Source: Chitinophagaceae bacterium UBA4857
Lineage (GTDB): Bacteria; Bacteroidota; Bacteroidia; Chitinophagales; Chitinophagaceae
Assembly (NCBI GenBank): GCA_002399735.1
Contig: DHEF01000023.1
Location: forward strand, 1-41,417
Direction of reading: 5' to 3'
DNA length: 41,417 nt
Shown: piece after piece, positions 1 through 7,530 of the stretch
Layout of the letters: each line of letters opens with the position of its first letter
Numbering within the stretch: the stretch's first letter is position 1
The notes under the pieces: model-generated
Database searches by the model: none
What the model was told of the DNA's origin: nothing
The model's input: the letters and a program-made list of their open reading frames with translations, nothing else
Translations under genes and position numbers: made by a program

Positions 1-95
1 ATAGTAGTAATGCAGTTGACTAAAAAGAATTCAGACTTGAGACATGAGAATCGAAACAAACATCTCAAATCTCAAAATCAGACATCACCACATCA
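1..95 (+). repeat. Intergenic mosaic repeat, copy A (cut by window edge)
   Basis: The first 26 bases are the right-hand end of the dispersed core repeat. They are followed by a stretch containing AATTCAGACTTGAGACATG and CATCTCAAATCT. The whole stretch is the reverse complement, with few mismatches, of positions about 19860-19950 (copy D). The left part of the core lies outside the window. It sits just past the 3' end of the mrp gene. Confidence 0.75.
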
Positions 96-110
96 GACAT
101 CCTACATCCG

Positions 111-1169
111 CTACACACTTTGCTTCACCTTATCAGCAAATTCTCTGAAAGCAGTTTTAACCGGCTCATCATTGCTTAACATAACAGGTTTGCCGGCATC
201 GCCACCTTCACGAATATTTTGTACAATAGGTATTTGCCCAAGGAAAGGAATTTCATATTCCTCCGCCAGATTGCGGCCACCTTCTTTACCAAAAATATAG
301 TACTTGTTATTAGGTAATTCAGGGGGCGTGAAATAACTCATGTTCTCTACCAAACCCAATACTTTTACATTAAGCTGTGCCTGACCAAACATGGCAATAC
401 CTTTTTTGGCATCGGCCAATGCAACGTCCTGCGGTGTAGAAACAATTACCGCACCATTCACCGGAACAGTTTGTAATAAAGTAAGGTGAATATCGCCGGT
501 CCCCGGTGGCATGTCGATAACTAAGTAATCCAACTCACCCCACTGTACATCGCTGATAAATTGTTTAATAGCGCTGCTGGCCATGGGGCCACGCCATACT
601 ACCGCATTTTTTTCATCAACCAGTAAGCCTATACTCATTAAACTAATACCATATTTTTCCAGCGGCACAATCATTCCTTTGCCTTCCACATCTTTCATCA
701 TGGGTCTTTCGCCACGTACGCCAAACATAATGGGAACACTGGGACCGTAAATATCGGCATCCATCAATCCAACTTTTGCTCCGTTTTCAGATAAGGCAAT
801 GGCCAGATTAGCTGCAACTGTACTTTTACCCACACCACCTTTACCACTAAAAACAGCAATAATTTTTTTCACCTGTGGCAGTATTTTACGAGCCTGCGAA
901 TTTGCGGGTACTTCGGCTTGTTTAGCGGCATAATTAACACGTACCACCACATCTTTATGCACCAGTTTTTTTAAAGTACCAATACATAACATTTTTAACT
1001 GGTCACGAATTTCGGCCGATTTTCCGGCTACAGCGAGCGTAAAGGATACGTAATATTTTTCTACCACTATATCCTGTACCATATCCTGGGCAACAATATC
1101 CTTACCTGTTTCAGGATCCTGTACATTTTTAAGTGCCTCTATAATGCTTTGCGAAGTAATTTCTGCCAC
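111..1169 (-). CDS. mrp: Mrp/NBP35-family P-loop ATPase (iron-sulfur carrier type)
   Basis: 352 residues, the usual length for Mrp/ApbC proteins, which in other bacteria bind and hand over Fe-S clusters in the cytoplasm. An N-terminal MIP18/DUF59 domain (about residues 5-80) is followed by the ATPase domain. The deviant Walker A GKGGVGKST starts at residue 109, DADIYGPS follows, and VIDMPPGTGD is the switch/Walker B region. The place where many Mrp proteins carry a CxxC cluster ligand (after ENMSYF, about residue 275) reads TPPELPNNKYYIFG, and no cysteine pair exists in the protein. Family membership is certain; cluster binding by the usual ligands is doubtful. A TAccTTTG -7 box lies about 42 bases upstream of the start codon on the same strand. 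It is transcribed away from the next gene and looks monocistronic. Confidence 0.95.
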   Translation of the reverse strand: MAEITSQSIIEALKNVQDPETGKDIVAQDMVQDIVVEKYYVSFTLAVAGKSAEIRDQLKMLCIGTLKKLVHKDVVVRVNYAAKQAEVPANSQARKILPQVKKIIAVFSGKGGVGKSTVAANLAIALSENGAKVGLMDADIYGPSVPIMFGVRGERPMMKDVEGKGMIVPLEKYGISLMSIGLLVDEKNAVVWRGPMASSAIKQFISDVQWGELDYLVIDMPPGTGDIHLTLLQTVPVNGAVIVSTPQDVALADAKKGIAMFGQAQLNVKVLGLVENMSYFTPPELPNNKYYIFGKEGGRNLAEEYEIPFLGQIPIVQNIREGGDAGKPVMLSNDEPVKTAFREFADKVKQSV

Positions 1170-1210
1170 GATTTTATATTAAAGCTTATGTTAAAAAATA
1201 AGAATGACTG

Positions 1211-1218
1211 CAAAGGTA
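1211..1218 (-). promoter_or_regulatory. Bacteroidota -7 box upstream of mrp
   Basis: Read on the minus strand, the sequence is TACCTTTG, a perfect TAnnTTTG match, 42 bases before the mrp start codon. No clear -33 TTTG was found at the expected distance, so this is a candidate only. Confidence 0.5.
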
Positions 1219-1276
1219 AACATACAAACGTCTAATTTGTTGCCTGAAATAGACAACTTGTACTTAATTTTACCAT

Positions 1277-1915
1277 GTGAAGAAATATTTACTATACACT
1301 TTATTAGCTGCTTTTCTAGTTCCTGTTGCTGCCAAAGCCCAGTTTGAAACCGTTAGAGACTCAGTTGTTCAATTATACGGAGTAGTTATGACCTCGGAAA
1401 ACCTTATTGGCATACCGGCCGTGAGTATTATGGTAAAAGGCCAGAACCGTGGTACATTAACCAACGCCGAGGGTATTTTTTCCATTGCAGTATTAAAAGG
1501 CGACCAAATTGAGTTTTCCCACGTTAGCTACAAAACCATTGTAGCTACCGTACCACGTAATATTGAAGGTAACCAGTACAGTATGTTACAGTTAATGGTA
1601 AATGATACCGTTTATCTGCCGGCAACTATTATTAAGCCCAGGCCTACACCTGAGCAGTTTGCCCGTGACTTTGTAAACGTTGATGTACCAGATGATGATA
1701 TTGAAATAGCCCGTAAAAACACAGATATTGCTTCCAGAAAAGCCATATTAAAAACAATGCCCGGCGATGGTGGCGAAGCTACCCGTGTTCAGTTTAATAA
1801 AATAGCCAACCAAGCACGTTACCAGGGCCAAACACCACCCATGAATATATTTAACCCGGCCGCCTGGGCAGATTTTATACAATCTTGGAAACGAGGTGAT
1901 TATAAAAAACAGTAA
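1277..1915 (+). CDS. Exported CarboxypepD_reg-like domain protein
   Basis: 212 residues. The start is GTG at 1277: the ATG two bases upstream runs straight into TGA, and GTG gives a clean Sec signal peptide (KKYLLYTLLAAFLVPVAAKAQ). Residues about 30-110 match the carboxypeptidase-regulatory-like fold seen at the N-terminus of SusC-type receptors: LYGVVMTSENLIGIPAVSI, then GTLTNAEGIFSI, then FSHVSYKTI. The C-terminal third is charged and has no domain I recognise. Such free-standing proteins are common in Bacteroidota and their role is unknown. A strong terminator follows directly, so the gene is probably a single unit. Confidence 0.8.
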   Translation: MKKYLLYTLLAAFLVPVAAKAQFETVRDSVVQLYGVVMTSENLIGIPAVSIMVKGQNRGTLTNAEGIFSIAVLKGDQIEFSHVSYKTIVATVPRNIEGNQYSMLQLMVNDTVYLPATIIKPRPTPEQFARDFVNVDVPDDDIEIARKNTDIASRKAILKTMPGDGGEATRVQFNKIANQARYQGQTPPMNIFNPAAWADFIQSWKRGDYKKQ

Positions 1916-1929
1916 TATAATTGATACAT

Positions 1930-1964
1930 AAAAAAGTCCCGTGCATTTGTACGGGACTTTTTTA
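1930..1964. terminator. Rho-independent terminator
   Basis: AAAAAGTCCCGT and ACGGGACTTTTT form a 12 bp stem around an 8-base loop, followed by further Ts. It ends the gene at 1277-1915. The A-rich left side would also let it work on the other strand. Confidence 0.85.
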
Positions 1965-2045
1965 TGTACAAACAATAAATTTACATCACTAAACGGGTCT
2001 TTTATACCGGTCGATTATTATCTTAGTTTTTTAAAACAAGCATAC

Positions 2046-3005
2046 ATGCACAGATTTTTGTTAATCCTACTTTTTTCCATATTCAGCCTTAACTGTTTTT
2101 CGCAAGCAGAAACCTATTTAAATGCCGACTTTAAACCTACTACGGCTGATAAAGCAAGATACCTGGCGATAACAGAGAATAAAAACAACAAGTGGCATCG
2201 TTACGTTTACAACATGTATCAAAAAAGCCTGGAAATGCAAGGCTGGTATAATGATGAAGCATGCACCATAGCTGATAGCCTGCAAGTATGGTACCATGAT
2301 AATAACGCGGTAAAAACTATACACTACTTTAAAAACGGAAAATTAGATGGTAATACTTTTCAGTTCCACGATAATGGTATGATGGAAGACTCTATAACAT
2401 ACGTTAACGGATACAGAAAAGGCATTAGCATTGGCTGGGACAAAGAAGGCAATTTTAAAGACAGTACCAACTTTGATGGGAACGGCAATGGCGTACAGGT
2501 AAGTTTTTATAATGGCGGCGAAGGCAAAGTATACAGCGCCGGCAGATGGATACAGGATACTACTAAAAATGGCATTTGGAATTATTATCACAAAAATGGG
2601 AAAATAATGGCCAAAGAGATGTATAAAAATGGGCAGCGGGAAAGTTGCAATTGTTTTACCGAATCCGGCGAAGCCATTGCAGACGAGTTGTGTATAGAAA
2701 AAGAAGCTGACTTTGCAGGCGGACAAACCGCCTGGGGAAGATTTTTAAGTAAAAATCTTAATCCTAATGTACCGGTATTGAAAGGTGCGCCTGCAGGCAG
2801 ATATACCGTAATGTCACGCTTTGTTGTTAACAGTGACGGAACATTAAGCGATATAAAAATTATAACCGACCCCGGATTTGGAATGGGAGCAGAACTTATC
2901 CGTATTTTAAAAAAATCTCCCAAGTGGGTACCGGCACAACAATTTGGCCGCAATTTAAAAGCCTACAGAAAACAACCTTTAACTTTTGTGGTAGAAAATC
3001 AATAA
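2046..3005 (+). CDS. Exported MORN-repeat protein with TonB C-terminal domain
   Basis: 319 residues from the ATG at 2046. The frame is open further upstream, but that extension crosses the preceding terminator, and 2046 gives a proper signal peptide (MHRFLLILLFSIFSLNCFSQ). The middle (about residues 85-205) carries MORN-like/YwqK-type repeats, each of the type YFKNGKLDG, FHDNGMMED, YHKNGKIMAKEMYKNGQ. The last 80 residues are a TonB C-terminal-like domain (SRFVVNSDGTLSDIKI, ending QPLTFVVENQ). There is no transmembrane anchor or proline-rich spacer, so it is not a classical energy transducer. This domain pairing is frequent in Bacteroidota, where it is annotated as energy transducer TonB. A role in the periplasm or at the cell surface is inferred. 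Confidence 0.8.
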   Translation: MHRFLLILLFSIFSLNCFSQAETYLNADFKPTTADKARYLAITENKNNKWHRYVYNMYQKSLEMQGWYNDEACTIADSLQVWYHDNNAVKTIHYFKNGKLDGNTFQFHDNGMMEDSITYVNGYRKGISIGWDKEGNFKDSTNFDGNGNGVQVSFYNGGEGKVYSAGRWIQDTTKNGIWNYYHKNGKIMAKEMYKNGQRESCNCFTESGEAIADELCIEKEADFAGGQTAWGRFLSKNLNPNVPVLKGAPAGRYTVMSRFVVNSDGTLSDIKIITDPGFGMGAELIRILKKSPKWVPAQQFGRNLKAYRKQPLTFVVENQ

Positions 3006-3068
3006 AAAATGGGCAACAATTCATCTTCAAACATTTACATTATTAAGGAAAACATCCGTTAGTTCAAT

Positions 3069-3076
3069 TACATTTG
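3069..3076 (+). promoter_or_regulatory. Bacteroidota -7 box upstream of the hydroxyacyl-CoA dehydrogenase
   Basis: TACATTTG matches TAnnTTTG exactly and lies 34 bases before the start codon at 3111. No good -33 element is visible. Confidence 0.5.
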
Positions 3077-3110
3077 CACCATAACAGATTGCAAAGAAAA
3101 AATTTAAATT

Positions 3111-3998
3111 ATGATTGTTTCAGTAATTGGTGCCGGTACAATGGGTAATGGCATTGCACACGTTTTTGCACAAAACGGATTTACCGTTAATTTAATTGAT
3201 GTATCGGCAGCGCAACTTGAAAAAGCTTTAGCTACCATTGGGAAAAACCTTGACAGACAAATAGCAAAAAATATTATCACAGAAGATGTAAAAAGCAGTA
3301 CCCTTACCAATATAACCACCTATACATCCTTTGACGGAATTGGCAACTCCGGATTGGTGGTAGAAGCTGCTACAGAAAATACAGAATTAAAGCTGAACAT
3401 ATTTAAACAGATTGACGCTGTGGCTAAGCCGGGTTGTATTTTAGCTACCAATACTTCGTCTATTTCTATCACAAAAATTGCAGCAGTAACCAGCCGACCT
3501 GAATTGGTAATTGGTATGCATTTTATGAACCCCGTGCCGGTGATGAAACTGGTTGAAATTATAAACGGATACGCTACCGAAAAAAAAGTAACCGAAACAA
3601 TTGTAAACCTTAGCAAGCAATTAAACAAAGTGCCTTGTGTGGTTAACGATTATCCCGGCTTTATTGCCAACCGTATTTTAATGCCCATGATTAACGAAGC
3701 TATTTACAGCTTATACGAAGGTGTTGCGGGTGTGGAAGAAATTGATACGGTTATGAAACTAGGTATGGCCCACCCCATGGGACCATTACAGCTAGCCGAT
3801 TTTATTGGCCTTGATGTTTGCCATGCAATATTAAAAGTGTTACATGATGGCTTTGGTAATCCAAAATATGCGCCTTGTCCATTATTAACCAATATGGTTA
3901 CGGCAAAAAAATTAGGCGTAAAATCTGGTGAAGGTTTTTATGTGCATACGCCGGGCAGTAAAGATTTAGTGGTTAGTCCTTCATTTAATAAGCAATAA
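3111..3998 (+). CDS. hbd: 3-hydroxybutyryl-CoA / 3-hydroxyacyl-CoA dehydrogenase
   Basis: 295 residues, full length for the short single-function family (about 280-295). It oxidises (S)-3-hydroxyacyl-CoA with NAD(P)+ in the cytoplasm, in fatty acid, butyrate or phenylacetate-type routes. The Rossmann motif GAGTMGNG is at residues 7-14. LATNTSSISI precedes the catalytic segment GMHFMNPVPVMKLVEII (His137, Glu149). YPGFIANRIL carries Asn187, and the C-terminal domain starts near GMAHPMGPLQLADFIGLD. Only 3 bases separate it from the metallo-beta-lactamase gene, so the two are probably co-transcribed. No other beta-oxidation gene is nearby, so the in vivo substrate cannot be told; paaH is the other possible name. 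Confidence 0.92.
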   Translation: MIVSVIGAGTMGNGIAHVFAQNGFTVNLIDVSAAQLEKALATIGKNLDRQIAKNIITEDVKSSTLTNITTYTSFDGIGNSGLVVEAATENTELKLNIFKQIDAVAKPGCILATNTSSISITKIAAVTSRPELVIGMHFMNPVPVMKLVEIINGYATEKKVTETIVNLSKQLNKVPCVVNDYPGFIANRILMPMINEAIYSLYEGVAGVEEIDTVMKLGMAHPMGPLQLADFIGLDVCHAILKVLHDGFGNPKYAPCPLLTNMVTAKKLGVKSGEGFYVHTPGSKDLVVSPSFNKQ

Positions 3999-4001
3999 AA
4001 C

Positions 4002-4739
4002 ATGAGAGCTTTTTTGTTACTGCTTGTTACTATCGCCATGATTAGTTGTAAAGAAAAAGCGCAAAGACCGCTTACTTTACAAACCGAAACATTACAAATT
4101 CATCAAGTTACTAAAAACACTTATAGCCATATTAGCTATTTACAAACGGAAAGTTTTGGCAATGTTCCCTGCAACGGTATGATTGTAGTGGATAACAACG
4201 AAGCAATTATTTTTGACACCCCTACAAAAGACAGCGTTTCTAACCAATTAATTAGTTGGCTTAGCGATACCTTAGGTTATAAAATTAAAGCCGTTGTAGC
4301 TACGCATTTTCACAATGATTGCTTGGGCGGATTGAACGCTTTTCACCAGCACAATATTCCATCTTACGCCAATGCACTTACGTTAACTTTAGCTGCAAGA
4401 GATAGCGTTGCTGTACCACAAAATGCCATCCATGATTCATTATGGATAAACGTTGGTGAGAAAAAAATAATCACCCGTTATTTTGGTAAGGGGCATACCC
4501 ACGATAATATAGTTGCTTACTATCCTGATGATTCCGTATTGTTTGGTGGCTGTTTACTAAAAGAGCTAGATGCGACAAAAGGTTATCTTGGCGATGCCGA
4601 TACCACTGCATGGTCAAACACGGTGCGGTTGGTAAAACAAGCTTATCCGCAAATACAAAAAGTAATTCCCGGTCATGGAGAAATTGGCGATGCCTCCCTG
4701 CTGGATTATACCATTCAATTGTTTGAACCCAAAAAATAA
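4002..4739 (+). CDS. Subclass B1 metallo-beta-lactamase, predicted lipoprotein
   Basis: 245 residues. The signal peptide ends in a lipobox-like AMISC (Cys16), so the enzyme is probably anchored in a periplasm-facing membrane leaflet, as NDM-1 is. All six zinc ligands of subclass B1 are present: His102, His104 and Asp106 in THFHNDCLGG, His165 in GKGHTHDN, Cys184 in FGGCLLK and His225 in IPGHG. Lys187, three residues after the zinc cysteine, corresponds to the substrate-carboxylate lysine of B1 enzymes. The Asn after it (B1 position 233) appears replaced by Tyr195. B1 enzymes hydrolyse penicillins, cephalosporins and carbapenems; chromosomal relatives (BlaB, IND) are known from Flavobacteriia. 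It follows hbd by 3 bases. Nothing nearby marks it as mobile. Hydrolytic activity is inferred. Confidence 0.88.
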   Translation: MRAFLLLLVTIAMISCKEKAQRPLTLQTETLQIHQVTKNTYSHISYLQTESFGNVPCNGMIVVDNNEAIIFDTPTKDSVSNQLISWLSDTLGYKIKAVVATHFHNDCLGGLNAFHQHNIPSYANALTLTLAARDSVAVPQNAIHDSLWINVGEKKIITRYFGKGHTHDNIVAYYPDDSVLFGGCLLKELDATKGYLGDADTTAWSNTVRLVKQAYPQIQKVIPGHGEIGDASLLDYTIQLFEPKK

Positions 4740-4773
4740 ATAATTAAAACCGGTAGATGCTGGTTTTGTTTTT

Positions 4774-4945
4774 CCATAACCCGACCCGCAGGCCCCAGGC
4801 CTAAAGGGGAATTTAGAAAAGCACATAAAAAAGATATTTGTCACCCAGCTTTTTGCTACTATCATCGCCTGTTGCAACTTGAGAGGGTTGGTATAAAATT
4901 TATTTCCAGTGGAAATGAATTTTATACTTTCACTTGTACGCCCCG
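4774..4945 (-). repeat. Intergenic mosaic repeat, copy L (with hairpin module)
   Basis: Read on the minus strand this stretch carries the hairpin module described below, then CAACCCTCTCAAGTTGCAAC, then GGCGATGATAGTAG (the core repeat's right half). Further on come TCCCCTTTAGG and CCTGCGGGTCGGG pieces, which recur at 6304 and 22719. The order hairpin - CAACCCT - ACGATGATAGTAG is the same as in copy F near 28870-28935 on the plus strand. Confidence 0.7.
4891..4927. terminator. Strong hairpin between convergent genes
   Basis: Seventeen bases (4891-4907) pair with 4911-4927 around a 3-base loop, with a single wobble pair. It lies between two converging genes (ends at 4739 and 4999) and could stop transcription on either side, but lacks a clean T-run. 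It is also a module of the repeat family: a hairpin with different arms but the same ATTTCC/GGAAAT apex stands at 28867-28897. Confidence 0.6.
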
Positions 4946-4998
4946 TAATGCTATCGGGCAATTTCTAAGAGTCTGCATAATTGTCATAAACATCTTAT

Positions 4999-5625
4999 TT
5001 ATAAACCACCCACCACTTTTTGTAATTGATGTGTATGTCTTTTCATATGAGCTATTAATAATAAAAAATGCTGATACATATTTTTAGCTTCATACACCTG
5101 GTTGGTTTTAGCCCGGTAAGAATATATTTTTGTAAGATCGCGGGGTTCATTGGTAATCACATTCATGGTTTCGGTGCGGTTTAACTTTAATATACGCAAT
5201 GCATCTGCTTTGCTGCAATACCTGTTTAAAGGCAAATTTGTACCACGAGCCTTGGTCTTTTCAGGTGTAGTTTCGTACGCCAGCATAGCCGAATCGGTAG
5301 CGTAAAATATATTGGACTGATTACTCAAAGGGGGTATGTTAAGAGCCACAAAGTATTCCCGCAAAAAGCCGTCTTCTATTTGGCTCAGGTGTTCCACTAT
5401 CTGACTTGCAGACCATGTACTGTCTTTGGGTACTTTTACATATTGTGCTTCGGTTAATCCGTTAGTAAGCTTGAATACTTCATCCAGGGAACTTTGTAAT
5501 AATTCAAGTAATTTTTTCTTATCGGGAAGATTGTTTATATTTTTAGTTGTTGCTTGTTGTGCATTGGTTATAAAAGACAACAGTAGTATAACAAGCATCC
5601 AAAGTGCAGTATAGAAGTTTTTCAT
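4999..5625 (-). CDS. Exported DinB-like protein
   Basis: 208 residues with a signal peptide (KNFYTALWMLVILLLSFITNAQ). The rest is a four-helix DinB/YfiT-type fold. WSASQIVEHLSQIEDGFLRE brings His79, and the C-terminal helix HMKRHTHQLQKV brings His193 and His197; these form the usual three-histidine metal site. DinB-like proteins are putative metal-dependent thiol S-transferases or hydrolases; most are cytoplasmic, so export is notable though common in Bacteroidota. The substrate is unknown. It lies 63 bases downstream of the HsdR-N protein on the same strand and may be co-transcribed with it. Confidence 0.8.
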   Translation of the reverse strand: MKNFYTALWMLVILLLSFITNAQQATTKNINNLPDKKKLLELLQSSLDEVFKLTNGLTEAQYVKVPKDSTWSASQIVEHLSQIEDGFLREYFVALNIPPLSNQSNIFYATDSAMLAYETTPEKTKARGTNLPLNRYCSKADALRILKLNRTETMNVITNEPRDLTKIYSYRAKTNQVYEAKNMYQHFLLLIAHMKRHTHQLQKVVGGL

Positions 5626-5688
5626 AACAGAAGATATTAACAGGTTTAATGTAGAAGAATACCTTATAAATTTACAGAGTTTATGGCA

Positions 5689-6132
5689 TTATACGGCCAA
5701 CCATGGGGGCAACGCTGTCAACTGGGCTAATACGCCGTTATCGTTATGCCAACCTTGGGTAAGGTTTCCGTTGGTTACAACAATAAATGGTGCAGGTAAT
5801 ACAATCTGGTAGCGTAATGCCTGATGAAAAGCAGTTTCTCCGGCAAATACATCTGCCGATTTACACTCGACTAACATCCAGGGTTTTGTGTGTTTGTCGT
5901 ACACGAGAATATCGAACCGTTTTTTTAAAGTACCGAGCTTTATTTCTTTTTCAATAGCAATTAGCTGTACAGGATACAACATTTCCTTTACTAAAAACTG
6001 TACAAAGTTTTGTCTTACCCATTCTTCCGGGGTTAATAATATCCATTGTTTACGGATGGGATCGAATAAAAAGTCTTTGTTATTTTCTGTTTTTATGCGA
6101 AAATCAGGCTCCGGAAATTTTACCTTTATCAT
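5689..6132 (-). CDS. Orphan HsdR N-terminal / PD-(D/E)XK nuclease-fold protein
   Basis: 147 residues, matching the free-standing HSDR_N_2 type of protein. The nuclease-fold core is visible: Glu61-Lys-Glu, Asp74 in KRFDILVYD, and the Glu89-Cys-Lys91 triplet in WMLVECKSAD. A conserved N-terminal block FDPIRKQWILLTPEEWVRQ precedes it. There is no helicase domain and no HsdM/HsdS gene nearby, so this is not a working type I restriction system. Single-domain members are widespread in Bacteroidota and their role is not known to me; a nucleic-acid cleaving or repair role is possible. It is transcribed divergently from amn, with repeat copy B between them. Confidence 0.82.
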   Translation of the reverse strand: MIKVKFPEPDFRIKTENNKDFLFDPIRKQWILLTPEEWVRQNFVQFLVKEMLYPVQLIAIEKEIKLGTLKKRFDILVYDKHTKPWMLVECKSADVFAGETAFHQALRYQIVLPAPFIVVTNGNLTQGWHNDNGVLAQLTALPPWLAV

Positions 6133-6188
6133 GGGTTCAAAAATAAAACATTATATTCGCCGATTAACCAAAATTCAGGGAAGAAGGA

Positions 6189-6352
6189 TAATTTGGTAAT
6201 TTGATGATTTGACAATTTGGCAATGCGGGATTTGCGATAAGCCAAGACACTTGCCTAATGCCCAATAGAATTGTTGCAGTTGAAGAGTGCGACGCAACCA
6301 AACTCCCCTTTAGGGGCCGGGGCATAGTAGCACTACTGCCGATAACACAATA
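6189..6352 (+). repeat. Intergenic mosaic repeat, copy B (8-bp tandem array plus core)
   Basis: Five 8-bp units stand at 6189-6228: TAATTTGG, TAATTTGA, TGATTTGA, CAATTTGG, CAATGCGG. After about 30 bases comes the core: CCCAATAGAATTGTTGCAG, then TTGAAGAGTGCGACGCAACC. Here TCCCCTTTAGGGGCCGGGG replaces the usual GGGACGATG. The copy ends in the CATAGTAG...GCCGATAAC tail. The layout is the same as copy E at 23944. Confidence 0.8.
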
Positions 6353-6375
6353 ACACCTTATAAACGTAGAAGATT

Positions 6376-7146
6376 ATGAAGACAAAAGAAGAAATAGTAA
6401 ACAACTGGCTCCCCAGGTACACCGGAGAAAAATTAGAGAATTTTGGTAAATACATTTTGCTCACAAACTTTAGCAATTACGTAAAACTTTTTGCAGAGTG
6501 GAATGGTGTAGAAGTAGTGGGGTTGGACAGACCGATGCAATGCGCAACGGCTGACAATATTACCATTATTAATTTTGGTATGGGTAGCCCCGGTGCTGCT
6601 ACCATTATGGATTTATTGAGCGCTATTGAACCACAAGCAGTTTTATTTTTAGGCAAATGCGGCGGCTTAAAAAAACGTAATAAAATTGGCGACTTGATTT
6701 TACCTATTGCGGCTATAAGAGGCGAAGGAACATCCAGCGATTATTTTCCACCAGAAGTGCCTGCAATGCCTGCATTTGCTTTGCAAAAAGCAGTATCAAC
6801 TACTATACGTGATTACGGTGTAGATTACTGGACCGGTACGGTTTACACCACGAACCGCAGGGTATGGGAACATGACGAAGCTTTTAAAGAGTATTTACAA
6901 GATATAAGAGCTTATGCCATTGACATGGAAACTGCTACCATTTTCACGGTTGGTTTTTACAACAAAATACCAACAGGTGCTTTACTTTTAGTGAGCGACT
7001 CACCTATGATACCCGAAGGTGTAAAAACAGAAGAAAGTGATAAAAAAGTAACCGGTAACTTTGTAGAGAACCATATTAAAATTGGCATTGACTCCTTAAA
7101 GCAATTAATTAATGATGGTATGACGGTAAGACATTTACGTTTTTAA
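6376..7146 (+). CDS. amn: AMP nucleosidase, short form
   Basis: 256 residues. It hydrolyses AMP to adenine and ribose-5-phosphate in the cytoplasm. The sequence is a purine nucleoside phosphorylase-type fold: NFGMGSPGAATIMDLL binds the phosphate side, FLGKCGGLKKRNKIGDLILP is the core strand region, DMETATIF contacts the ribose, and SDSPM supplies the acidic residue near the base. The E. coli enzyme is about 484 residues because of an extra N-terminal regulatory domain; this one lacks it, as is usual in Bacteroidota. A small lipoprotein gene follows after 12 bases and probably shares its transcript. Confidence 0.9.
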   Translation: MKTKEEIVNNWLPRYTGEKLENFGKYILLTNFSNYVKLFAEWNGVEVVGLDRPMQCATADNITIINFGMGSPGAATIMDLLSAIEPQAVLFLGKCGGLKKRNKIGDLILPIAAIRGEGTSSDYFPPEVPAMPAFALQKAVSTTIRDYGVDYWTGTVYTTNRRVWEHDEAFKEYLQDIRAYAIDMETATIFTVGFYNKIPTGALLLVSDSPMIPEGVKTEESDKKVTGNFVENHIKIGIDSLKQLINDGMTVRHLRF

Positions 7147-7158
7147 AAATTATATCTA

Positions 7159-7530
7159 ATGAAACTACTTTCTATTTTATTTGCTGCAGCTATTTTAGTC
7201 GGCTGCGCCGGCAGTAAAAAAAATGCATCGCAAACGTATAAAGCCCGTTTTGAAATTGACGGCATCTGCTCTAACTATACTTTTAAATTATTAGAAGGAT
7301 CACTGGATAAAAGTTTGATAGAAGCCAACTGGACCGACGAAACCACAGGCAAGGCTTATACCGATGTATTTGGTTTAGCCAACCCATGTAACTTTCCGCA
7401 GAATGTAAAAAAAGGGGACGAGTTTTATTTTGTACTGGATACCAGCAAACAAAAAGATTGTGCGGTGTGTATGGCCTACTACCCTACACCACAAAAAAAA
7501 TTAGCCATTAAAGTAGTGGCAGCACCGTAA
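7159..7530 (+). CDS. Small lipoprotein of unknown function
   Basis: 123 residues with a clear lipoprotein signal (KLLSILFAAAILVGCAG, Cys18). The mature part has several cysteines (GICSNYTF, NPCNF, DCAVCMAYYPTP) and reads like a small beta-rich domain. I do not recognise a named family. It starts 12 bases after amn, and its TAA stop overlaps the ATG of the ABC gene (TAATG), so translation of the two is probably coupled. A link with peptide uptake is suggested only by this context. Confidence 0.75.
   Translation: MKLLSILFAAAILVGCAGSKKNASQTYKARFEIDGICSNYTFKLLEGSLDKSLIEANWTDETTGKAYTDVFGLANPCNFPQNVKKGDEFYFVLDTSKQKDCAVCMAYYPTPQKKLAIKVVAAP

Noticed and set aside
10..300. 96-codon open frame on the plus strand at the left edge
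   Set aside because: It starts in repeat copy A and runs antisense through the end of the mrp gene. The product has no recognisable domain.
6138..6145. Minus-strand TATTTTTG matching TAnnTTTG
   Set aside because: It is only 6 bases from the start codon of the HsdR-N gene, too close to serve as its promoter unless the transcript is leaderless.
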